Assembly: GCA_025360125.1 (NCBI GenBank)
Contig: JANYCU010000012.1
Location: forward strand, 89,445-153,444
Direction: 5' to 3'
DNA length: 64,000 bases
Source of the DNA: Armatimonadota bacterium
GTDB lineage: Bacteria; Armatimonadota; Fimbriimonadia; Fimbriimonadales; Fimbriimonadaceae
The position numbers were made by a program, and so were the translations under genes. Positions within the stretch are counted from its first letter, which is position 1. Each line of letters starts with the position of its first letter. The notes beneath the pieces are model-generated. The model was not told the origin of the DNA and did no database searches. It worked only from the letters and a program-made list of their open reading frames with translations. This document shows positions 17,887-26,760 of the stretch, in pieces.

Positions 17887-17931
17887 AAATACATGAGCCG
17901 AAGCTCAATGCATTTTTAACCCTCCTCTGCC

Positions 17932-18138
17932 CTAAGCTGCTTCATCTTCGCGTACTTGAACATCGGTTGCCATTTCGGCACTTGTCATGTCCCAATTATC
18001 ACAATCCAGTCGACGACAGTAGATCATCCTCTGCTTGCCTCCGCTCGCAGTCTCTACATCGGCGATTTGTGCGAATCTGCAGTTTAAGCACATCTCCGGT
18101 TCGAGAAGTCGAACGACTTTCATATGGCGATCAGACAT
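17932..18138 (-). CDS. Small CxxC...C protein, possible zinc ribbon
   Basis: This 68-residue hypothetical protein carries Cys17, Cys20, Cys41 and Cys46 (ECLNC-like and YCRRLDC), a spacing that could bind one zinc. The ATG at 18138 is preferred because GGGGG lies about 8 bases upstream. A longer frame exists but overlaps the divergent methyltransferase promoter region. The C-terminus is acidic. No family recognised. It might be a small regulator or metal-binding accessory protein. Confidence 0.6.
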   Translation of the reverse strand: MSDRHMKVVRLLEPEMCLNCRFAQIADVETASGGKQRMIYCRRLDCDNWDMTSAEMATDVQVREDEAA

Positions 18139-18255
18139 TTTTTTATCCCCCATCAGTTGCACATCCCGTGCGCCCTCCGGCTTAGCTGGTACTTTCCTTA
18201 GCCAGTAAAAATTCAGCCCATTAGAAATACGGGTATTCCAGTATTCTAAGCGTTG

Positions 18256-18870
18256 ATGAGACTCAATTACCGTGAGCGCCAGGCCCGAATGAGACAGATT
18301 GCCGAGTCTGCATGGCAAGACATTGAGACGCTCCCGGAGTCAATAAGGGAGCGAGCTGACATTCTCCCGCGCATGCCGATCGAGATCATCGCCTGTCCAC
18401 TCGGTAAAGCCGTCAACCACGGCGGGTTGCTTCGGATCGGGGAGGCATTTCGAGTACAAATGGTCACTTTCGCGTTTGAAAATGACAGAGGAAACGACTT
18501 TAGCGGTCACCGAGGAGCCATTCGGTGGCAACCTTATCGGTGGATGTCGGCGCTTGATGCCCTCGATGAAGCCAAGGATCGACAAAAGGTAGCCTTGACG
18601 CTCTCGCCAGACGCAGTCAATTTCGAGGACTTCGAATTCAAATTTCCAGTGAGCTTGGTCGTTGGCTCAGAAATCGACGGAATTCCACCGGAAGTTCTCG
18701 AACGATGTGACGCCAGTGTCGCGATACCCATGTTTGGGCTGATGGGCTCACTTAATGTTGCGACTGCAACCGCAATCGTGATTCAGCACTTGGCGAGCCA
18801 GTATGCACATGCCAACGGATTTGAGCCTTTACGAGAGTCTTCGAAAAGTTTACTCGCGGTCGATGATTGA
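18256..18870 (+). CDS. SpoU/TrmH-family RNA 2'-O-methyltransferase
   Basis: A cytoplasmic AdoMet-dependent methylase with a trefoil-knot fold that modifies tRNA or rRNA ribose. The 204-residue product shows motif 1 (AVNHGGLLRIGEAF), motif 2 (VVGSEIDGIPPEVLERCD) and motif 3 (IPMFGLMGSLNVATATAIV). The target nucleotide cannot be told from sequence. The ATG at 18256 is chosen. The TTG just before would add one residue. Its 3' end overlaps the converging membrane-protein gene by 21 bases. Confidence 0.9.
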   Translation: MRLNYRERQARMRQIAESAWQDIETLPESIRERADILPRMPIEIIACPLGKAVNHGGLLRIGEAFRVQMVTFAFENDRGNDFSGHRGAIRWQPYRWMSALDALDEAKDRQKVALTLSPDAVNFEDFEFKFPVSLVVGSEIDGIPPEVLERCDASVAIPMFGLMGSLNVATATAIVIQHLASQYAHANGFEPLRESSKSLLAVDD

Positions 18871-19341
18871 AACCAACTCTTCGCTTGGCTCGATTTTCAT
18901 GTGCGTGACCGCATTCTTTAAAGTACCGCGAAGTTCATTCGAAAGGGGGGTCGGCATAAACGTTGGCGCACCAACAATTTTTTGCGATGCTTCAATCATC
19001 ATAACTCGAATCTTTTGCTCTTCCTCGATAAATTGTTCAGCTTGATTTCGGCTCCTCCAAAGGAATCCTAGTGAGGCTACACACACGATAACCGAGAAGA
19101 TCTGCCAGCTTCGGAGAGAATCCTTCATTGTTTCGGGAGCAAAGTACGCCCCGATCATGAACAACAAAGCTAGGGCACCCGAACCAATAACGATATTGGT
19201 AAAAAACCCAAGTTTTCCTCGTCGCTCGATTTGTTCGGCACCAATTCTGAGCACCGCCGAAAGCGACCTCATATTGTGATCTTGAGATAGTCGGTCAAAC
19301 GCCGATTGAATCTCTTGGATGGTCATTAATCTTGATGCCAT
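18850..19341 (-). CDS. Membrane protein of unknown function, two helices
   Basis: The 163-residue protein has a helical N-terminal cytoplasmic part, two closely spaced transmembrane helices (about 55-75 and 88-106, FFTNIVIGSGALALLFMIGA and a following IFSVIVCVASLGFLW), and a charged C-terminal helix. The ATG at 19341 has AAGGAG about 6 bases upstream. It lies downstream of aat on the same strand. I do not recognise a family. Confidence 0.65.
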   Translation of the reverse strand: MASRLMTIQEIQSAFDRLSQDHNMRSLSAVLRIGAEQIERRGKLGFFTNIVIGSGALALLFMIGAYFAPETMKDSLRSWQIFSVIVCVASLGFLWRSRNQAEQFIEEEQKIRVMMIEASQKIVGAPTFMPTPLSNELRGTLKNAVTHMKIEPSEELVSIIDRE

Positions 19342-19376
19342 TGATTGCTCCTTTTTAACACGTTTCTCATTATAAG

Positions 19377-19967
19377 TCAAGCGGACCATTCGGTTTGAAC
19401 CTGCAGACCCAACTTTAACTGACGCTGATATTCTTTATTCGAAATCTCATAAGCCCCTAGTGAGAGTAAATGAGGATTCATGATCTGCGCATCAAAGATT
19501 ACGAACCCTTTGGCTCTACAAGTTTCCACAAGAGCCTGAAGTGCGACTTTTGACGCATCGGTTTCCCGATGAAACATAGACTCCGCACAAAACACGCCAC
19601 CGATACCAATTCCGTAAACTCCCCCTACCAGGTTTTCACCAATCCAGCATTCTGCACAGTGAGCCCATCCTTGCTGGTAAATTTGCGTATAAACTCGGAT
19701 AAAGTCTTCGTTAATCCAGTTCCCGTCTGGTCGGCGGCAGTTCGAAATCACCTGCTCGAACGAAGTGTCAAATCGAATTTCGAACCGATTTTGGCGAATC
19801 GTCTTGGCCAACGATTTCGAAACATGAACTCCCTCAATCGAAAATAAGCACCGCTGCTTCGGTTGAAACCAGCCCGTCTGCCCGGTTTCTTCGTCCACCA
19901 TCATCGGAAACCAACCTTCGCGGTAGCCCGCAAAAATCATGTCTGGTGTCAAGTCCGAGCTATGCAC
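19377..19967 (-). CDS. aat: Leucyl/phenylalanyl-tRNA--protein transferase
   Basis: This N-end-rule enzyme adds Leu or Phe from charged tRNA to proteins with N-terminal Arg or Lys, marking them for ClpAP. The 196 residues include the characteristic GYREGWFPM near the start, VHVSKSLAKTIR, WIGENLVGGVYGI and GGVFCAESMFH, and FVIFDAQIMNPHLLSLGA. The start is GTG 19967. A TAGAAT box on the minus strand (19980-19985) lies 12 bases upstream. That box overlaps the -10 box of the divergent DinB gene. Confidence 0.95.
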   Translation of the reverse strand: MHSSDLTPDMIFAGYREGWFPMMVDEETGQTGWFQPKQRCLFSIEGVHVSKSLAKTIRQNRFEIRFDTSFEQVISNCRRPDGNWINEDFIRVYTQIYQQGWAHCAECWIGENLVGGVYGIGIGGVFCAESMFHRETDASKVALQALVETCRAKGFVIFDAQIMNPHLLSLGAYEISNKEYQRQLKLGLQVQTEWSA

Positions 19968-19979
19968 AATGCCACCATC

Positions 19980-19989
19980 ATTCTATACT
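19980..19989. promoter_or_regulatory. Overlapping divergent -10 boxes for aat and dinB-like gene
   Basis: ATTCTATACT holds TATACT on the plus strand (19984-19989, 6 bases before ATG 19996) and TAGAAT on the minus strand (19980-19985, 12 bases before GTG 19967). Both transcripts would be leaderless or nearly so. Confidence 0.5.
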
Positions 19990-19995
19990 TTAGGC

Positions 19996-20415
19996 ATGAC
20001 CGGAAAAGACTTTGCCATCAGTCTGCTCGAAGAAAGTGGCTATCAATTCAAAATGTGCCTCGCCAACATCTCCAACGATGGGTTCATTGCGAAGCCTCTT
20101 GGACACTTGATGTCTCTGCGAGAAGCCCTCGAACATCAAACCGAAGCCTGCATCGCCGTCCAGATGGACGCCGCTGGCGAAAAACATCAATGGGGGACAT
20201 ACCACTTCCCCGAGTCTCCAATCGCTGATCTGATCGAACTCTATGATGTCGAACGAGCCAAAGCGGTGGACATCGCGTTGGACAAATTCGATGACCATCC
20301 CCACTATGCCAAGGACTATCTCATCGCTCACGAGTTCTATCACGTCGGCCAAATGGCAGCCGTTCGATTGGCATTGAACGACGGCTTCGAGGCCTACAGC
20401 ATCTATCGGTTCTAA
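19996..20415 (+). CDS. DinB-like four-helix protein
   Basis: The 139-residue product resembles DinB/YfiT-type four-helix metalloproteins. A helix with SLREALEHQTEA and a C-terminal helix with AHEFYHVGQMAAVRLAL supply the expected His residues. Known relatives are thiol-dependent S-transferases, often stress-linked. The substrate here is unknown. The ATG at 19996 is preferred over a longer frame overlapping aat, because TATACT lies 6 bases upstream. Confidence 0.7.
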   Translation: MTGKDFAISLLEESGYQFKMCLANISNDGFIAKPLGHLMSLREALEHQTEACIAVQMDAAGEKHQWGTYHFPESPIADLIELYDVERAKAVDIALDKFDDHPHYAKDYLIAHEFYHVGQMAAVRLALNDGFEAYSIYRF

Positions 20416-20596
20416 TTTCAGGGCAAGGGCAAGGGCGTGTTGCACGGACAGAAAAGCCTTGGATTGGCTCCCTCAATAGCTCACGAGCAAACGTCAGCTA
20501 AAGTTCAGTTTGCGTTCTCACATCAAAGGTTTAGCGATTGAGGGCAAGAAATCTTTGTCTGAAATGGCCTAAACAACAGGCTCATTTGAAAACAAA
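20416..20596. other. Intergenic stretch, no clear gene
   Basis: It opens with a short GGGCAA repeat (about 20420-20434) of the same kind as the CCCTTG array at 51740 read on the other strand. The rest shows no convincing gene, promoter or terminator. Confidence 0.4.
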
Positions 20597-21181
20597 ATGT
20601 CTATAGAATTAATTCACGCATCGGAAAAGGGAAATTTAGAGTCGGTAAACGAACTCCTGAAGACTAACGTCGATATCGACGCTGTTGACGATCGAGGACG
20701 GACCGCCGTCATGGCAGCGACCCACGGAAACCATCCCAGCGTGGTCAAAGCCCTCATCGATGCCGGAGCCAATATCCACATTCAAGACAACATGAAGGAT
20801 AATCCCTTCTTGTACGCGGGGGCCGAAGGATTGCTCGAGATTCTCCGACTGACGATCGCCGCCGGGCCCAACACCAAAATCATCAATCGATATGGTGGTT
20901 CGGCTCTCATCCCGGCCTGTCACCACGGATATCCCGACTGCGTTCTGGAGCTATTAAATACCTCCGACGTGGACATCAATCATGTGAATAACCTCGGCTG
21001 GACGGCCCTGATCGAAGCCGTAATCCTGTCTGACGGCGGTCCAATTCATCAACGAATTGTCCAGATCCTAGTCGACCACGGCGCAGATATTTCGATTGGC
21101 GATAACGACGGAGTCACCGCCCTCGATCACGCCCGAAAACGCGACTACTCCGAAATGGTCCAGATTTTAGACATGAGATAA
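20597..21181 (+). CDS. Ankyrin-repeat protein
   Basis: The 194-residue cytoplasmic protein is built of about five ankyrin repeats: for example DDRGRTAVMAATHGNHPSV, NLGWTALIEAVIL and DNDGVTALDHARKRDYSEM. There is no signal peptide, so an intracellular protein-binding role is likely, with partner unknown. No Shine-Dalgarno sequence precedes the ATG. Confidence 0.85.
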   Translation: MSIELIHASEKGNLESVNELLKTNVDIDAVDDRGRTAVMAATHGNHPSVVKALIDAGANIHIQDNMKDNPFLYAGAEGLLEILRLTIAAGPNTKIINRYGGSALIPACHHGYPDCVLELLNTSDVDINHVNNLGWTALIEAVILSDGGPIHQRIVQILVDHGADISIGDNDGVTALDHARKRDYSEMVQILDMR

Positions 21182-21250
21182 ATTCGCTATAAAGGCAAGA
21201 TTCGGTGTCTTAACCTACCGAGTACAATTCCCTTGCACTTTGCACTTCCC

Positions 21251-21718
21251 ATGCCCACCCAACCCAATTTCGACGACCCGCAAGTAGAGGAAGAGTGGTG
21301 CCTGATTCAACAGGAGCACGTTGAGTGGTTCCTCGATCTCCAAGCGATCCAACACGGACGAATCGGCGAATGGCCCGCCTTCCACATCGCGCCCCACCTA
21401 TCCGTTTGGGCCATCGAGAGCGGCGTTGAAGAGAATCTCCTTGGCTGGTGGGTCATAACGGGAGACCTCCCGACCGACTATTTCTCGGCGCTCGATATCC
21501 ACCATCCGCGCCAAGTCCTTACCGCCGCTGCCGACCGATGGGAAAAGCTGCTTACGAACATTGAAAAAGGGATCACCGATGATGAGATGACCATCGAGGG
21601 CCTCGCTGAAGACAAGGAGCGGCAAAACATTCTTCGAGTCCGAATCGATTTACTTCGAAAAACCGCCGAACCTGATGAATTCTGGAAAAAATTTGATGAG
21701 GAGCTAGAAGAAAACTAG
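21251..21718 (+). CDS. DUF4826-like protein
   Basis: The 155-residue cytoplasmic protein carries the family-like block HGRIGEWPAFHIAPHLSVWA followed by IES and WWVITGDLPTDY, which I associate with DUF4826. Its function is unknown. The C-terminal third is charged and helical. TACAAT at 21223-21228 is followed by an in-frame TTG at 21233 and this ATG at 21251. The ATG is preferred, but a TTG start on a leaderless transcript is possible. Confidence 0.65.
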   Translation: MPTQPNFDDPQVEEEWCLIQQEHVEWFLDLQAIQHGRIGEWPAFHIAPHLSVWAIESGVEENLLGWWVITGDLPTDYFSALDIHHPRQVLTAAADRWEKLLTNIEKGITDDEMTIEGLAEDKERQNILRVRIDLLRKTAEPDEFWKKFDEELEEN

Positions 21719-21777
21719 CCCCATCACACGAGCAAGGTGGGGCATGGAAATAAGTGTCGATGAATCTACTTCCAAGA

Positions 21778-21805
21778 TTGAGGCTTGAGGCTTGAGGCTT
21801 GAGGC
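21778..21805. repeat. TTGAGGC tandem repeat
   Basis: Four perfect copies of a 7-bp unit lie in the gap between two convergent genes, 12 bases before the rhomboid stop. Confidence 0.9.
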
Positions 21806-21816
21806 TAGTCGCTCCT

Positions 21817-22728
21817 TCACTTCGGCTCGCCAAATTCTTGCACAACGACGGTCGCGTCATTCGGAGCCAGTTTTCGAAGTCGCATGATCGCCTCCTTATA
21901 TTCAGGCAGATGCTTTCGTTGGCCCTCAATAATCGCAATATTGTGCCATACCGCCATGTCTCGCAAACCGAGTTCATCGCATCGGCGATAGAATCGAATC
22001 GCCGTATCATAATCCTTCCGCCCATGAGCTTTATAGGCTTTGGCAAAAAGCCAATCAGTCGATAGCGGATTCCAATAAACGGGCACAAATGCGACGACCG
22101 CCATGACGACAACCCCAATTCGCGCCAGCCACATCTTCTTCGTCTCGATTAGGCCAATCAACGCTCCCGCAGCGGCTCCAGAAATGTGGGCAACATTGGC
22201 CACTGGTAGCACCCCAAGCTGATCCAAGACGATACAAAGAACTCCCCAACCCGCAAAGGTCATCAGTATTCGGTCGCTAAAATATCGCTTAAGTTCCGGG
22301 TCCGATTCGCGAACGATCCAGCCAAATCCTACAATCGCAAACCCAACTCCCGAAAACCCAATTCCCGCGTGAGTCGTAGCTAGCTGCCAACCTGAACTAA
22401 TAATGGCGGTGATGAGGACAAACAAAAGCGACTTGACCGATCCAAATTTTCGCTCCAAGACCGGACCCAAGATCATCAGCCAGTACATGTTGAAGAAGAT
22501 ATGGATGACTTCGCGGTGAACAAACGCCGAAGTGATGAGCGCGTACCATCGCCCCTCAAAGATTTGCGTGATTGGATAGTAGCCAAATTTCGAGAACGTT
22601 GCCCACGACGAATCCTTGGTCGAATTGATCGCCAAAAAGACCACCACGCTCCAGGCTAAACAGAGGATCGTGACGATGGGATAGGGCTTCGAGAAAACAG
22701 CTGACGGCTTAATGGACTGATTGTACAT
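21817..22728 (-). CDS. Rhomboid intramembrane serine protease with C-terminal helical repeats
   Basis: The 303-residue inner-membrane protease has about six or seven membrane helices. The loop helix HREVIHIFFNMYWLMILGP (the H/N oxyanion region), the catalytic serine in GFSG (usual GASG; x varies) and the catalytic histidine in VAHISGAAAGALIG are all in place. The last 80 residues (AKAYKAHGRKDYDTAIRFYR) look like a TPR-type pair on the cytoplasmic side, which is not universal in the family. Substrate unknown. A protease is well supported. Confidence 0.9.
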   Translation of the reverse strand: MYNQSIKPSAVFSKPYPIVTILCLAWSVVVFLAINSTKDSSWATFSKFGYYPITQIFEGRWYALITSAFVHREVIHIFFNMYWLMILGPVLERKFGSVKSLLFVLITAIISSGWQLATTHAGIGFSGVGFAIVGFGWIVRESDPELKRYFSDRILMTFAGWGVLCIVLDQLGVLPVANVAHISGAAAGALIGLIETKKMWLARIGVVVMAVVAFVPVYWNPLSTDWLFAKAYKAHGRKDYDTAIRFYRRCDELGLRDMAVWHNIAIIEGQRKHLPEYKEAIMRLRKLAPNDATVVVQEFGEPK

Positions 22729-22802
22729 TGAAATTCAATTGGCCAGGCAGACGAAAAACTCCGCTCCTCTGTACCCGGATTGAACCGAAAAGGACGTTCA
22801 AA

Positions 22803-22831
22803 TTATCTGACTCCACCCTCAATGCTATAAA
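22803..22831 (+). promoter_or_regulatory. Promoter of the beta-propeller gene
   Basis: TTATCT (22803-22808) and TATAAA (22826-22831) are spaced by 17 bases, with an upstream TG at 22823-22824. The gene's ATG is at 22880. Confidence 0.5.
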
Positions 22832-22879
22832 ATATCCAACCTGGGAATCATTCCAGTCACTCGAACAGTAAGAACCTCC

Positions 22880-23866
22880 ATGATTGTCTCGCTCGCCATC
22901 TTAGCCCTCCTCGCCAAACCTTCTGGATTAGTTGTGGTGGTCAATCAGGAGTCCGATACCGCCTCGATTGTAGACCTCACGACGAAAACAGCCGTCCATG
23001 TACCCGTCGGCAGTGGTCCGCACGAATCGGCAGTTTCACCGAACGGCAAGCGAGCAATCGTGTCGAATTACTATAAACCTGGCGTTGGCCCTGGCTCATC
23101 GCTAAGCGTGCTCGACCTTGAATCCAAAAAGGAGATCAAGCGCATCGAGCTTGACCGGAAAGCCATGCCCCATGGCGTTCAATGGGTCAATGATCAAGAA
23201 CTAGTTTGCACCGACGAAAAGAATCAACGTCTGCTTCTGGTCGACGTCGATGCCGGAAAAGTTGAAAAGGAATTCACAACTGGTCAAGCCGGGTCGCACA
23301 TGCTCTCCTTAAACCTCAAGGCGAACCGACTTGTCTGCTCAAACATGGGCGGCGGCAGCGTGGCAATCTTCGATTTCAAAAGTGGTGAGAAGCTAGAAAC
23401 CGTTACCACTGGCAAAGAGTGCGAGGGAGTCGGAATCGCCCCGGATGGCAAAACAATTTGGGCCGGAAACCGAGCCGAAGACACGATTTCCGTCATCGAC
23501 ATGACCACCCACAAGGTCATCAAGAAGATTGAATCGAAAGGCTTTCCGTATCGAGTGCAATTCACCCCGAACGGAAAATGGGCCCTGATTCCCCATGCGA
23601 CATCCGGTGAATTAGTCGTGTGCGATGTCAAACAAATGACCGTCACCCGGCGAATCAAGTTAGGAGCCAGCGGAATCAATATCCCCGCCGCCGACCCATC
23701 CCCCGCCGGAGTTTGGCCATACTCCGACAGCCATTTTGCCTTGGTTACCGTCCGCAACGACAACTCCCTGGTAACTGTGAATCTCGATAACGGTGAGACA
23801 ATCAGCCGCATCGAAGTCCAGAAAAGCCCGGACGGCGTCTCAATGCGTCCCACCATTCGGAATTGA
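22880..23866 (+). CDS. Exported YVTN/lactonase-like beta-propeller protein
   Basis: The 328-residue protein begins with a short hydrophobic signal (MIVSLAILALLAKP). It continues as about seven repeats such as VVNQESDTASIVDLTTKTAV, SNYYKPG and WAGNRAEDTISVIDMTTHKV, the YVTN-type propeller pattern. Known relatives bind ligands or act as lactonases. No catalytic signature fixes a reaction here. It is monocistronic by position. Confidence 0.8.
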   Translation: MIVSLAILALLAKPSGLVVVVNQESDTASIVDLTTKTAVHVPVGSGPHESAVSPNGKRAIVSNYYKPGVGPGSSLSVLDLESKKEIKRIELDRKAMPHGVQWVNDQELVCTDEKNQRLLLVDVDAGKVEKEFTTGQAGSHMLSLNLKANRLVCSNMGGGSVAIFDFKSGEKLETVTTGKECEGVGIAPDGKTIWAGNRAEDTISVIDMTTHKVIKKIESKGFPYRVQFTPNGKWALIPHATSGELVVCDVKQMTVTRRIKLGASGINIPAADPSPAGVWPYSDSHFALVTVRNDNSLVTVNLDNGETISRIEVQKSPDGVSMRPTIRN

Positions 23867-23940
23867 GTGGCAGTAAATATCTAAAGAGGCTCCCCTCCTT
23901 TTTTGTCGAGGGTCGATGACTGGACATGCTGTACCAGAGT

Positions 23941-24120
23941 TCAGATAACTTTTTTTCGAAGCACAACAATCACCCCGACTAACCCACCAAAGAAGGTGAA
24001 CACCGCTACGGCGCGCAGAAAATTAGGAATGGGAAGGACATCAACCATGGTTGCGACAGACGAACCATAGCAAATCATTAAGAATCCAAAAATCAGCCAG
24101 TTCTTTTTTTTCGCCGTCAT
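23941..24120 (-). CDS. Small two-helix membrane protein
   Basis: This 59-residue hypothetical protein consists of a lysine-rich N-terminus (MTAKKKNW), two transmembrane helices (WLIFGFLMICYGSSVATMV and AVAVFTFFGGLVGVIVVL) and a basic end. The ATG at 24120 is preferred, because a TATTCT box lies exactly 9 bases upstream. The longer frame to 24162 would contain that promoter. Function unknown. Confidence 0.55.
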   Translation of the reverse strand: MTAKKKNWLIFGFLMICYGSSVATMVDVLPIPNFLRAVAVFTFFGGLVGVIVVLRKKVI

Positions 24121-24129
24121 CCTTGTTTT

Positions 24130-24135
24130 AGAATA
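24130..24135 (-). promoter_or_regulatory. -10 box of the small membrane protein (leaderless)
   Basis: TATTCT on the minus strand, 9 bases before ATG 24120, no ribosome-binding site. Confidence 0.45.
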
Positions 24136-24242
24136 ACTGATAACTGGCCAAGTTGGTCTCATCTGCTTTCACTTCCCCAGGTTCCTTGCTCCCCTGCTTC
24201 CCGCGCTTCTTCCGCTTCTTCCGCTCCCCACCCTTCCCGAGG

Positions 24243-24248
24243 TATACT
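24243..24248 (+). promoter_or_regulatory. -10 box of the rpsB-tsf operon
   Basis: TATACT lies 119 bases before the rpsB ATG, implying a leader of about 110 bases. An rpsB leader is often a site of S2 autoregulation in bacteria, but I see no match to a known structure. Confidence 0.45.
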
Positions 24249-24367
24249 CACCCCGATCACACATGAATCCGTGGCACGACCAGGTTCTGAGATAGCCAAA
24301 AGCGACTCAAAGTTCTCCGTGCACAAAACCCACGCGATTCAGCGGTTAAACCTGGAGATATAAGAAA

Positions 24368-25180
24368 ATGGTTGAATTGAGCATGAAAGAGCTCTTGGAA
24401 TCTGGCGTGCATTTCGGGCACCAAACCCGACGCTGGAACCCCAAGATGAAACGTTACATCTACGGCGCCCGAAACGGCATTTACATCCTTGACCTGCATC
24501 AGACGATTAAGATGTTCGAGGATGCACTGAACTACGTGAAGAAGATCGTCGAAGACGGCGGAACCGTTCTTTTCGTTGGTACAAAGAAGCAAGCCCAAGC
24601 TGCGGTCAAAGAAGCAGCCGAGCGAAGCGGACAGCACTTTGTCTGCGAGCGATGGCTCGGTGGAACGTTGACCAACTGGAAAACGATTAGCCTCCGAATT
24701 CAACGACTCAAAGAACTCGACCGAATGGAAGCCGACGGCTACTTCGATCGATTGCCAAAGAAAGAAGCTTTGGACCGACGAACCGAGCGAGCTTCGCTTC
24801 AATTGGTTCTCGGTGGAATCCGAAACATGAACGCCATGCCAGGAGTTATGTTCGTTGTCGACCTTAACAAAGAAGCGATCGCGGTTGCCGAAGCCAAAAA
24901 GCTCGGTATTCCTGTCGTCGCCATTGTTGACACCAACTGTGACCCCGACAAAGCCGACGTCATCATCCCTGGCAACGACGACGCGATCCGCGCGATCCGA
25001 CTCGTTACCCAGAAGATGAGCGAAGCGATTCTCGAAGCCCGACCGCTCAGCGAAGCGCTGACCGAAGGCATCTTGAGCGAAGGCGGAGCCGAATTGGCCG
25101 CTGAGATGGACGAAGAAGCTCCAATCCATGTTGACGATGAATTGCTCAAAGCGTTTGGCGCAGACAAAGAAGGCGTATAA
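24368..25180 (+). CDS. rpsB: 30S ribosomal protein S2
   Basis: The protein binds the 30S platform and is needed for S1 docking and initiation. The 270 residues match the family: [50 protein letters not shown] and the VDTNCDP segment. GGAG lies about 12 bases upstream of the ATG. It is followed 6 bases later by tsf, the classic pairing. Of 17 arginine codons 14 are CGA, which is unusual for a highly expressed gene. Confidence 0.99.
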   Translation: MVELSMKELLESGVHFGHQTRRWNPKMKRYIYGARNGIYILDLHQTIKMFEDALNYVKKIVEDGGTVLFVGTKKQAQAAVKEAAERSGQHFVCERWLGGTLTNWKTISLRIQRLKELDRMEADGYFDRLPKKEALDRRTERASLQLVLGGIRNMNAMPGVMFVVDLNKEAIAVAEAKKLGIPVVAIVDTNCDPDKADVIIPGNDDAIRAIRLVTQKMSEAILEARPLSEALTEGILSEGGAELAAEMDEEAPIHVDDELLKAFGADKEGV

Positions 25181-25186
25181 AAATCT

Positions 25187-25993
25187 ATGAGTAATTACAC
25201 AGCACAAGATGTAAAAAAATTGCGCGAAGAAACTGATGCTCCGATGATGGAGTGCAAAGGTGCACTCGAAGAAGCCGATGGAGATATGACTCGGGCGAAA
25301 GAAATTCTTCGCGAAAAAGGCAAGGCTAGCGCTGGCAAGAAAGCTGGACGCGAAACCAACGCTGGCCGAGTTGGCATCACCCTAAGCGACGACGCCACCA
25401 AAGCTGGAGTTGCATTGGTCGAAAGCGAAACCGACTTCGTTTCCAATAACGAAGGATTTGTTGGCGCAACGAACGATGTCGCCAAAGAGGCCCTGGCAAG
25501 CGGAACGTTGAGCGATGCTCGAAAGCAAGAGCTCAGTGTTGACGTTGTTGCCAAGTTCCGCGAGAACTGCGTAGTTAAAATTGCCGACCAAATGACGACG
25601 AGTGGTAAGTTCTCGATCTACGTTCACCACGACGGGTCGAAGGGTGCCATCATCGAGTCAGAAGGCGATGCAGCAGGCTCGGAAGCCATTCGAAAGTTGG
25701 CCGTTCAAGTCGTCGCGTCACCTCCACAGGTCGTTTCGAAAGATCAACTTTCGCAAACGCTTCTCAACAGCGAGTACCAGATTCAATACACCCGAGCAAT
25801 CGGTGAAGGGAAACCTGCGAACATCGCCGAGAACATTGCCAAGGGCCGCGTCAACAAGGAATTCATCAAGGAAGCCGTTCTCATGGAACAGCCTTTCTAT
25901 GCTGACCCTTCGAAGACGGTCGGACAATATTTGGCCGAAGAAGCAAAGAACACGAAGGTGTTGAGCTTTAGACTCATCGCCGTGGGACAATAG
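25187..25993 (+). CDS. tsf: Translation elongation factor Ts
   Basis: The guanine nucleotide exchange factor that recycles EF-Tu-GDP. The 268 residues contain the UBA-like N-terminal domain (LREETDAPMMECKGALEEADGD) and the core ESETDFVSNNEGF with the TDFV motif that contacts EF-Tu. The conserved C-terminal end SFRLIAVGQ is present. It is co-transcribed with rpsB. A REP-like palindrome and a terminator follow immediately. Confidence 0.99.
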   Translation: MSNYTAQDVKKLREETDAPMMECKGALEEADGDMTRAKEILREKGKASAGKKAGRETNAGRVGITLSDDATKAGVALVESETDFVSNNEGFVGATNDVAKEALASGTLSDARKQELSVDVVAKFRENCVVKIADQMTTSGKFSIYVHHDGSKGAIIESEGDAAGSEAIRKLAVQVVASPPQVVSKDQLSQTLLNSEYQIQYTRAIGEGKPANIAENIAKGRVNKEFIKEAVLMEQPFYADPSKTVGQYLAEEAKNTKVLSFRLIAVGQ

Positions 25994-25995
25994 CC

Positions 25996-26016
25996 GGAGC
26001 GCGGGCGTCCCGCCTG
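25996..26016. repeat. REP-like palindrome, copy 1
   Basis: GGAGCGCGGGCGTCCCGCCTG contains the imperfect stem GCGGG/CCCGC. It lies 2 bases after the tsf stop. Two relatives are at 38458 and 39297, also at gene ends. Confidence 0.8.
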
Positions 26017-26023
26017 TAGAAGG

Positions 26024-26055
26024 AGCCTCCAGAAGAAATTCTGGAGGCTTTTTTT
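26024..26055 (+). terminator. Terminator of rpsB-tsf
   Basis: An 11-bp perfect stem (AGCCTCCAGAA / TTCTGGAGGCT) with a GAAA loop is followed by a run of seven T residues. Confidence 0.95.
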
Positions 26056-26059
26056 ATGC

Positions 26060-26599
26060 TTAAAGCGTTGCTAGAGACAGGCTTTCGTCGAGGCGGCACA
26101 ACATGACCGAGCAAAGCATCAGCAAATCCCGCTCTCGGCTGGTGTAACTTGATTTGATGGTGATCTGGGCGATCATGTCTTTCTTATCTTTTGCTGGCAC
26201 TTTGCGAACCGAAATTTGGTTCATCCCAGTTCTGTTGGCGGCGTTCAAGTGAGCCGCATAGATATCGAGTCCGGCAATATGAATTGTGACATCGGTACCA
26301 CTTGTCCTTCCATCGGCGACGAGCTCTGAATCTGGTCCTTCGTAAACGCTTAAGTTGTATATGCTAACTAAACCGTCGATGACCGAGGGAACTTTGCCCT
26401 TGACTTCGTAATGGAAACCTTCGGTGTGATAGGTTCCTTTCTGGTCTGAACCAATCTGAAGCTCACCGACCTTTAAGTCTCCAGCTTTAAAAATGAGTCC
26501 GTTCTCGAGACCAAGGCGATGCCAAAGATCGTCCATTTGGCGGTAGACATCGATAATCACATAATCAGATTGCAGGATTTCGGATGGCATTTGATTCAA
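26060..26599 (-). CDS. Hypothetical protein
   Basis: The 179-residue protein has no signal peptide or membrane segment. A helical start (SEILQSDYVIIDVYRQMDDLW) is followed by strand-rich sequence (GTYHTEGFHYEVKGKVPSV, TDVTIHIAGLDIYAA). I recognise no family. The coding frame is uninterrupted and uses CGA and GAA codons in the local style, so it is probably real. The ATG at 26599 is the first of two (26599, 26590). Confidence 0.5.
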   Translation of the reverse strand: MNQMPSEILQSDYVIIDVYRQMDDLWHRLGLENGLIFKAGDLKVGELQIGSDQKGTYHTEGFHYEVKGKVPSVIDGLVSIYNLSVYEGPDSELVADGRTSGTDVTIHIAGLDIYAAHLNAANRTGMNQISVRKVPAKDKKDMIAQITIKSSYTSRERDLLMLCSVMLCRLDESLSLATL

Positions 26600-26760
26600 T
26601 TTTCATCATGCACCATTTATTCTCAGGGGGCTTTTTTCTTCCGCGGATATGCTGCCTCGCTAATCCGCCCCCTACCAAGTTCGGAATTCGCTCAAAACAA
26701 ATTGGCGAGGCTAAGAAACGTTCGAATCTAGGCACAGAACCAAGAATTGCTGCAAACCCA

